DNA from: Heliomicrobium undosum
GTDB lineage: Bacteria > Bacillota > Desulfitobacteriia > Heliobacteriales > Heliobacteriaceae
NCBI RefSeq assembly: GCF_009877425.1
Contig: NZ_WXEY01000005.1
Location: forward strand, 62,001 to 126,000
Direction of reading: 5' to 3'
DNA: 64,000 nt
Below, in pieces: positions 55,926 through 64,000 of the stretch. A program made the position numbers and the translations under genes. Every line of letters begins with the position of its first letter. Position 1 is the first letter of the stretch. The notes beneath the pieces were generated by a model. That model was not told the origin of the DNA and made no database searches. It was given only the letters and a program-made list of their open reading frames with translations.

Positions 55926-55970
55926 AGGCGAATCATCTCCCCATTGCGAGCTAGGGACAACTGGAGTGTC

Positions 55971-58031
<2,061 letters not shown>

Positions 58032-58063
58032 CGTCATCCTCCTACCCAGTTGGCTCAAGGCAA

Positions 58064-58864
58064 TCACTTTCCACACTGCCAATACAGGGTCGTCAGACTC
58101 TGCGATTTCAGGCTTTTTGTCTCCACGATATGGAACACCTGTGACAGTTCGCTGCGCATCTCCGCTTCATCGCGCCATTCGTTGATATGAAAATGGAGAT
58201 GTTTTTCTCCAGATTGGTTCGCTGCCGGCGTATCGCCGCAGAACCATCCGCCCGGTTTCAGAGCGCCGTAGGCCTTATTGAACAACAATTGCTGGTCCTC
58301 TCTCGAGAAATGCTCTATAGCGCCTCGAATCAAGACCACATCATAGGCGTCCCGCTCCGGTTCGAAGGTCAGCACATCGCCGTGGCGGTACTCGATGTTG
58401 TCCGCCCCATGGAGCCGCAAGGCCGTCTTATACCCCGCCTCATTCAGTTCCACACAAGTCACCCGGCTCGCACGCTTGCGGTAGAAGTGATAGTCGGCCC
58501 AACCGTCGCCGGAACACAAGTCAAGGATCGTCCCGTTTAAAGGTAGTTTCTCGAGCACGTTGGACAGCGACAGGATCGTATAGTCAGTCATGAATTTTTC
58601 CGGATAGAGAAAGTGATGCCGGTGATCGAACCATTCAGCCGGCTCATGACTCCACTGCGAACGGAATAGAAAACTGGAGGCCACCTTGCCGGCATAGGCG
58701 GCCACACGGGCAAAGTATTCGCCGACGATCATCTCCCGGATCTGCTGCTCATTTTTCCCGCTGATTTCCTCATCATCAATGTTAAACAGCCGGTGGTCCA
58801 TCTTTTCGATGTCCCTGAGCGCTTGCTCACTCACCTCAAGAGACAACTTTGACCAGTCGCTCAC
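58064..58864 (-). CDS. Class I SAM-dependent methyltransferase
   Basis: The 266-residue protein has a helical N-terminus and a methyltransferase domain with motif I ILDLCSGDGWADY, RHGDVLTFEPERDAYDVVLIRGAIEHF and ALKPGGWFCGDTP. The GTG at 58864 is preferred because GAGGTGA lies about six bases upstream; a GTG three codons earlier overlaps that site. Part of a run of methyltransferase and radical SAM genes. Substrate unknown. Confidence 0.82.
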   Translation of the reverse strand: MSDWSKLSLEVSEQALRDIEKMDHRLFNIDDEEISGKNEQQIREMIVGEYFARVAAYAGKVASSFLFRSQWSHEPAEWFDHRHHFLYPEKFMTDYTILSLSNVLEKLPLNGTILDLCSGDGWADYHFYRKRASRVTCVELNEAGYKTALRLHGADNIEYRHGDVLTFEPERDAYDVVLIRGAIEHFSREDQQLLFNKAYGALKPGGWFCGDTPAANQSGEKHLHFHINEWRDEAEMRSELSQVFHIVETKSLKSQSLTTLYWQCGK

Positions 58865-58880
58865 TGCATTCACCTCGTCG

Positions 58881-59792
58881 TTATCTTTCTTCCTTCATTA
58901 CGGGCGATGGGTTGTCGAGATAATAACTCTGACAATAGTTAAGGCAAAAGTCAGGCGGGTTGCCGTCGCCGATGGCCTGACGGGTTTGATTGTACGATTC
59001 ACTGCGCCAGATCTCCAAAACATCCTGTTCGAAGATGTTTCCGAAGCGGATGAATCCGTTATAGTCGTGACAGCAAAGGGTGACCGTCCCGTCCAGCAGG
59101 ATGTTGAAGACCTCCCGCGGGTTGCTGCACCCCGCCATCGCCTTTTTCAACGCTTCCAGGTCCGGGTAACGGGGCCGGCAGAACTGAGGGAGCGTGGAAG
59201 GGCGCACCCTCAACCCGGAGCGGATATAGGGCGCTTTAAAGCTGGGCCTCAGTCCAAGCCGATCGCAAACATCCCGGAAGGCTTCCATCTCATGTTGATT
59301 ATGTTCAAAGACTATAAACTGAGGGATGATGTTTGCCTTTCTTCCCAGACGCCGGTTGGCCTCCTGAAGCAACTCCAGGGCGGCCAGGGCTCGCTCCGCC
59401 TTGCCGCCAACCCGGTAATGGCCGTAAACCTCCTGGGTTGTACCGTCTATGGATAGGATGATGTCGTCCACGCCGGAGGCGATCAACGCCTCGGCCATCT
59501 GGCCGGTCATCACGTTTCCATTTGTGCTGATGTTCGTCTTGGCGAATTGGGCCGCATAGGCGACCATCGAAAAAATCTCCCGATTCAACATGGGCTCGCC
59601 CCAAAGGTGAAGATAGACATAGCGAGCGTAAGGACGAATTTTATCGGCGATGACGCGAAAGTCCTGTAGCGACATCATCCCCCGGGGCCGTTCGATCCGC
59701 TCCCCCCCCAAAGCGCACTCAGGACAGCGCAAGTCACAGCCCAGCACAGTTTCAATAGCAAATACGCTCGGAGCGGGAACAGAATCAGTCAT
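58881..59792 (-). CDS. Radical SAM protein with SPASM-like C-terminus
   Basis: The 303-residue protein has the cluster motif C19-x3-C23-x2-C26 (CDLRCPEC), the LWGEPMLN SAM-binding segment and DDIILSIDGTTQEVYGHYRVGG. A C-terminal Cys-rich region (GCSNPREV; VTLCCHDYNGF; FCLNYCQSYY) fits auxiliary cluster binding as in SPASM or twitch proteins. Related proteins modify peptides or act in sugar dehydrogenation and epimerisation. Located between two methyltransferase genes, it probably acts on a glycan precursor. Confidence 0.88.
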   Translation of the reverse strand: MTDSVPAPSVFAIETVLGCDLRCPECALGGERIERPRGMMSLQDFRVIADKIRPYARYVYLHLWGEPMLNREIFSMVAYAAQFAKTNISTNGNVMTGQMAEALIASGVDDIILSIDGTTQEVYGHYRVGGKAERALAALELLQEANRRLGRKANIIPQFIVFEHNQHEMEAFRDVCDRLGLRPSFKAPYIRSGLRVRPSTLPQFCRPRYPDLEALKKAMAGCSNPREVFNILLDGTVTLCCHDYNGFIRFGNIFEQDVLEIWRSESYNQTRQAIGDGNPPDFCLNYCQSYYLDNPSPVMKEER

Positions 59793-59847
59793 TGAAATAA
59801 CTCCTCACAATTCGTTCTATGTTGAACGGAACAAACGATTTATCTCT

Positions 59848-60954
59848 TTATGGCTTGTTGATATAAGGAATGGTATCGAAATCATAGATACTCCTCAGGC
59901 CCATCTCGATCAATCGATTGCCAATTTCCTCTTGATAAGCGATGGAACCGATGAGGACAAAAATATCCTTAACACCGCCAATCGCCTCATCGGGAGCGGC
60001 TACCGTCAAATTCATCATCTCCTGGCCCGCCTTGCGGGTATCACTGTCGATAAAGCCGGATGCCTTTATACCCAGTTCCTGCAACAAGTAGTACACCGCT
60101 ATCCCGACTTTTCCAGTTCCCCATATATAAACAGGCCGTCCCTTGGCCGCTAAGGTGACTCTGCCGATCCATTCGCCCATGCCGGCTTGGTACACCACTT
60201 GCTGGTTCTCAACGCCTTTGTAATGCTCCGCGATTTTACTGACCCTGCGCGACTCATCCCCAAAAAACAGGTTTTTCCATCTCTCGTTCGGCTGATCATA
60301 CTTGCTTCCTTGAGGGGTAAAAACCGATATGCAATCGTTTAAAAGCAACCCGTTCCAATTGATCAGTTCTTGACGGATACACCGCAGGCCTACAGAGGCG
60401 CAGATCTCCTCAAAGCGTTCGGCGGTGACTGTGCCGGCTCTCCAGGCGACGTTTTCGACCAGGACCTGACCGTTCTGATCACAGTAGCGCCCCAGATTGG
60501 AATGGTGGATAAATCCCACACCGTCCCGCTTTAACTTCTTTGCTAATTCCTTCAGATAGGCTTCAATCACATCAATCTCGACATGCACCAACGAATCCCA
60601 ACTGAAGACAAAGTCCAAAGAATTATCTTCGATCATATCCAACGATTTTCCATCATTGGTGTAGTAGCGAATATTCTTTGCGCTGGCAAAACGCGCTTTG
60701 CATGCTTCAATGCACCGCTCCGTTAAGTCGACCAGTATCAATTCCTGTGCGACATCTTTTAAAAACTGCGTCCATCGCCCAAAGCCAGGCGCCAGTTCCA
60801 GTGTTCGACCCAAAGGGAGGTAGGGCAGGATTCGCGGCAAAATGGTGCACGTCCATAGATACTCCGTTCCACCCCAACCGGCAGACCACTCATCGCCCGA
60901 TTGACTCCAATCGTAATTCGACCAGGTTTGTAAGTTATCGTTGATCGTTGCCAA
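59848..60954 (-). CDS. SAM methyltransferase with C-terminal Rossmann-like module
   Basis: The 368-residue protein has an N-terminal methyltransferase (about 40-200: RTLELAPGFGRWTQFL; NSLDFVFSWDSLVHVE; GVGFIHHSNLGRY), a linker, and the shared module from about 270 (PVYIWGTGKVGIAVYYLL; GFIDSDTRKAG; VLIGSIAYQEEI). It is the most upstream of the seven module-carrying proteins. The start is TTG at 60954 with GGGAGGGG five bases upstream. Confidence 0.86.
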   Translation of the reverse strand: MATINDNLQTWSNYDWSQSGDEWSAGWGGTEYLWTCTILPRILPYLPLGRTLELAPGFGRWTQFLKDVAQELILVDLTERCIEACKARFASAKNIRYYTNDGKSLDMIEDNSLDFVFSWDSLVHVEIDVIEAYLKELAKKLKRDGVGFIHHSNLGRYCDQNGQVLVENVAWRAGTVTAERFEEICASVGLRCIRQELINWNGLLLNDCISVFTPQGSKYDQPNERWKNLFFGDESRRVSKIAEHYKGVENQQVVYQAGMGEWIGRVTLAAKGRPVYIWGTGKVGIAVYYLLQELGIKASGFIDSDTRKAGQEMMNLTVAAPDEAIGGVKDIFVLIGSIAYQEEIGNRLIEMGLRSIYDFDTIPYINKP

Positions 60955-61095
60955 TGTAACCCCTCCCGTAATATGAAAACTGATCTAGCGTCAGCGTTCT
61001 AGCCGTGCTTTGCCAGGACTCCCCGCACAGTCTACATGCCATTGATTTTCCCCATCAGATGCCAGAGCGGTTTATCCGCTTCCAGGTGCGCAGCT

Positions 61096-62097
61096 TTAAA
61101 CCAGAATATCTCCTTCTTTTTGAAGCAAATGTCGCACCTCTTCTTTGGAAATCGAAGGCATGTCCGCAGAACTGGCTAATTTTTCTTGCGCATACTCGCT
61201 TTGCTGACTCGGCATGGGCAACACAAACATATCGGGAAGCTCCCGAGCCAAGCGGCTCTCATCAGGTGTCATCAATTCCTCGAAGCGCTTTTCCCCAGGG
61301 CGCAAACCGATATACCGGACGGGGATCGCCCCAGGATCCCTCCCCACCAGCGGCGCGTACTCCTGGATCATCACCTCAGCCAAGTCCCCTAACCGGATGA
61401 CGGGCATCTTGAGGACAAAAACCTCTCCCCCCTCGGCGAGTTCCCCCGCGCGGATCGTCAGGTCTGCCGCCTGGGAAAGGGTCATCATAAAACGGGTCAT
61501 TTCTGGATCGGTCACCGTGACCGGTCCGCCTTTACGGATCTGTTGCTTAAAAACCTCGATGACACTGCCTCGACTGTTAAGCACATTGCCAAAGCGCACT
61601 GCAGAAAAAATGGTTTTCCGGTTGCCTCTTGACTCTTGTGCCGAAGAGATCAATCTTTCGGCCAGAAGTTTCGTCGCCCCCATCGTGTTGGTAGGGCTTA
61701 CAGCCTTGTCAGAACTGGTATAGACAACGCGTTCGACATTATTCGCTAACGCGGCGTCAATGACGTTTTGTGTTCCAATCACATTGGTCTTAACCGCTTC
61801 ATAGGGGTTGTACTCACAGAGGGGGACATGCTTCAGACTGGCGAGGTGAAAGATCACATGGGCGCCCTCTGATGCGCGCCGCACACGCTCGCTATCTCGC
61901 ACATCGCCGATAAAATAGCGCAGATCCCGCCGGTGACCGTACTCCTGCTGCAGTTGGTACTGCTTCGCCTCATCGCGGCTGAACAGCCGGACGGCGCGCG
62001 GACGCCGGGCCAGGATCGCCGGCAACAGGACCTGACCGAGCGATCCGGTGACTCCGATGATCAGGACCACCTTATCTTGCAAGTAATCGTTACCCAT
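61096..62097 (-). CDS. pseB: PseB/CapD-like UDP-GlcNAc 4,6-dehydratase
   Basis: The 333-residue SDR has GVTGSLG for cofactor binding, FHLASLKHVPLCEYNP, the SSDKAVSPTN catalytic segment and FGNVLNSRGSV, all typical of PseB/FlaA1/CapD inverting 4,6-dehydratases. PseB performs the first step of pseudaminic acid synthesis. It lies about 34 kb from the other pse-like genes but in the same orientation and island. ATG at 62097 has AAGGG about eight bases upstream. Capsule-type (FnlA/CapE) activity is the alternative. Confidence 0.87.
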   Translation of the reverse strand: MGNDYLQDKVVLIIGVTGSLGQVLLPAILARRPRAVRLFSRDEAKQYQLQQEYGHRRDLRYFIGDVRDSERVRRASEGAHVIFHLASLKHVPLCEYNPYEAVKTNVIGTQNVIDAALANNVERVVYTSSDKAVSPTNTMGATKLLAERLISSAQESRGNRKTIFSAVRFGNVLNSRGSVIEVFKQQIRKGGPVTVTDPEMTRFMMTLSQAADLTIRAGELAEGGEVFVLKMPVIRLGDLAEVMIQEYAPLVGRDPGAIPVRYIGLRPGEKRFEELMTPDESRLARELPDMFVLPMPSQQSEYAQEKLASSADMPSISKEEVRHLLQKEGDILV

Positions 62098-62124
62098 AGC
62101 TCATCCCTTTGCCAATGCGAATTT

Positions 62125-64000
62125 CTAATCCTTTTTCAAACTGTCCAAGGATTCCTTGACCAACTTGTTCGTCTCTCCGGTCATCCGGTAAATCGAATCG
62201 TAAAGCAGTTGTCCCGCTTCCGCGATTTTCTTTCCCTTTACCTGCTCATCGGCGTCGTCGGGCACGTCGAGGCGCCGGAAGTATTCATAGTACAAGCTTT
62301 GAAAGGGCAGTGTGAGCAGGATATTCACTTCTTGGCTTTCCCTGATTTTGGCGTCGATCCGTTCGAGTTCTTTGAGGATGTTGCCGGCCGTCCTGTTCAT
62401 CCGGTCTGTTTGACCGCCTTGCGAGCGCGCATACAAGGAATGCATCCTTTTGGAGAGGTCCCTCCCCCGACGGCTGAGCCGCTCCACCTGGGTCAACTCA
62501 TGGGATACGCGTTCCATATCAGCGGTCAGCGCATCGCGGTCGATGAAGGGGGGCGACGTCTTCAAAAATTCCCGAAGAGCCTGCCGCAAGGTCGTGAGAT
62601 CCCTGCCGGCGTCAAACAATCGGGGAATCTCTTCGAGGCGGGCGTTTTCCGCGCCTTCAATGGCCAACCCACCTACGCTTGCATTGTAGACATGGAGATG
62701 AGGGGACTTGGGGATCTCCGTTTCGAACCAGGTGCGGAAGATTTGAAAAGCCCAGGTGGTTTCCACCGGTTCCCCGTACATGTTGATCGTCGGGATCCGC
62801 TTCCGGTCATCCTGTTCCTTCTTCTTGCGCCATACCGTGCCGTCCGCGTGGGTATAACCGTCTGCGTAACAGAGATCAAGGCCGGTAAAAACGATTGGAT
62901 CACAGCCCATGCGCCGGGCGATGTCGAAGGCGACGTTCGAGACAGAGGGGCCGCTTTGCACCTGCTGCTCTTGATACGGCCCGAATCGGTACAGCCATTG
63001 GCCGAGAAAATCGCTTGTCACCGCAAAGATTTTGGGGCCGCGGTGAACAAAAGGAATCCCCCAGTACACCTTGGGATCGAAGATCAGCGGGACCTCGCAT
63101 TCAGTGCCTTCAAAGTGATACCAACCGGCCGTGCCTCCGTCGATGGCGACGACAAAGTCCGGTTCAATCCCTGCCTTGAGCAACACCTTCCAGGCTGTGC
63201 CGACAGAGATGATCAAGGCGTGCCGCTGCGCCTCTTTCAGCACAGGCAAGACCTTGTTCAGGGAAGGTCCAGCGGCGACGACAATGGCCGGGACTCCCGA
63301 AAAGTAATCCTTAAACTGGTTGATTCCCTTGGCGCCACAGACATAGGGCAGGTTTTTGAAGAGGTTTTCCATCCACAGGCCGGAAAAGTGCATCATCGTG
63401 GCCAACTCGGCAGCCACTTGATTTAACACATAGAGCACTTCTTCGATGATCTGTTTATAGTAGTCGCCATTCCACTTGGCCACAGGGGAGTAGTCGACAA
63501 TGCGCACCGAATCACACTGATAAAAGCCAACCGTCTCCGCCAGGGCCTCGGCAAAGTCCTTGCTCTCCCATCCAAAAAACAGCAACAGCCGCTTGTCAGC
63601 GAATGCCGTCTGCCAGTCGACCACAGTCAGTGAGGCCAGGAAGAGATCCAACCGCGAGTCGACGGCAAAGATTTTTCCCTCGGTCTCCTTATGCTTCAAG
63701 AGTTCAATCAGGTGATAGCCCAGGCCGACGCCGAGCACAACAAGATGATCGATGTTCCCTTGCACTTCCCGGTTGTGGCCTTGCAGTATTCCGGCGGCCC
63801 AGTCCTCTGCCTCCCGCACCGAATCATAGCGGCTATGCAGGAAAACGGGACGCCCCCCTACAGCTTCCGCATAGGTGTGCCCCTTGCGCTGGCAGGGGCG
63901 GAGCGGTCCGTCGCCGTCGCCGATATAGACTGCCAGTTCCTCAAGGGAAACCTGACGGCGCAACGCCTCCTCTTCCATCTGACGGTAGAGTTCAGCCCGG
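62125..64000 (-). CDS. Second Maf-type motility accessory protein, 5' end outside window
   Basis: The frame is open to the right edge of the window (the residues before the first Met read RAELYRQ), so the N-terminus is missing. The visible part has the MptE-like core GVPAIVVAAGPSLNKVL, a PDFVVAIDGG strand and GCDPIVFTGLDLCYADG, matching the protein at 19333 in order. It is expected to take part in transfer of nonulosonic acid to flagellin. The C-terminal 150 residues are helical. It may be the first gene of the island transcript seen here, with pseB 27 bp downstream. Confidence 0.88.
   Translation of the reverse strand, partial: RAELYRQMEEEALRRQVSLEELAVYIGDGDGPLRPCQRKGHTYAEAVGGRPVFLHSRYDSVREAEDWAAGILQGHNREVQGNIDHLVVLGVGLGYHLIELLKHKETEGKIFAVDSRLDLFLASLTVVDWQTAFADKRLLLFFGWESKDFAEALAETVGFYQCDSVRIVDYSPVAKWNGDYYKQIIEEVLYVLNQVAAELATMMHFSGLWMENLFKNLPYVCGAKGINQFKDYFSGVPAIVVAAGPSLNKVLPVLKEAQRHALIISVGTAWKVLLKAGIEPDFVVAIDGGTAGWYHFEGTECEVPLIFDPKVYWGIPFVHRGPKIFAVTSDFLGQWLYRFGPYQEQQVQSGPSVSNVAFDIARRMGCDPIVFTGLDLCYADGYTHADGTVWRKKKEQDDRKRIPTINMYGEPVETTWAFQIFRTWFETEIPKSPHLHVYNASVGGLAIEGAENARLEEIPRLFDAGRDLTTLRQALREFLKTSPPFIDRDALTADMERVSHELTQVERLSRRGRDLSKRMHSLYARSQGGQTDRMNRTAGNILKELERIDAKIRESQEVNILLTLPFQSLYYEYFRRLDVPDDADEQVKGKKIAEAGQLLYDSIYRMTGETNKLVKESLDSLKKD

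Overview
The window is chromosomal DNA from a GC-rich, motile, endospore-lineage Firmicute (Clostridia). Pointers are Rex, long-form HPF, a two-gene transketolase, prfB with its programmed frameshift, and a Bacillus-like ftsE-ftsX-ctpB-minJ neighbourhood. Gene content and GC would fit Heliobacteriaceae or a related Peptococcaceae group, but that placement is inference. No rRNA, tRNA, CRISPR array, transposase or prophage gene was seen. GTG and TTG starts are unusually common, and several starts below were set by the ribosome binding site.

Region 1 (1-7,000) is housekeeping and sensing. It holds the C-terminal part of a dynamin-like GTPase, a small membrane protein, a globin-coupled (HemAT-type) chemoreceptor, a phosphoribosyltransferase that overlaps a GAF/HD-GYP phosphodiesterase tail to tail, and the redox repressor Rex. 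From 7,076 to the window end every gene lies on the minus strand.

Region 2 (7,000-24,000, read right to left) runs through an amino-acid ABC transporter (binding protein, permease, ATPase), a Maf-type motility accessory protein, hpf, secA, prfB, transketolase N and C halves, ftsE-ftsX, an EnvC-like M23 protein, a CtpB-like protease and a MinJ-like PDZ membrane protein. The secA-prfB gap contains a 181-bp element with 17-bp inverted ends and nested palindromes.

Region 3 (24,100-64,000) is a glycan island of about 40 kb, best read as a flagellin glycosylation locus because it is flanked by two Maf proteins and encodes the pseudaminic acid route (PseB-, PseC-, PseG-, PseH- and PseI-like proteins and an SpsF-type cytidylyltransferase). 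Around this core are a GDP-mannose to GDP-fucose branch (manC, manB, gmd, fcl), a UDP-galactopyranose mutase, five glycosyltransferases, six methyltransferase-containing proteins and three radical SAM proteins.

Two features stand out. An acyl-activating ligase, an acyl carrier protein and a FabG-like reductase are interleaved with the pseudaminic genes, suggesting a dedicated supply of an unusual N-acyl group. Also, a small Rossmann-like domain starting with a YGAG/WGAG-type glycine turn is attached to seven otherwise unrelated proteins (radical SAM, three long glycosyltransferases, three methyltransferases), suggesting a common docking or ligand-sensing module in one glycan assembly system.
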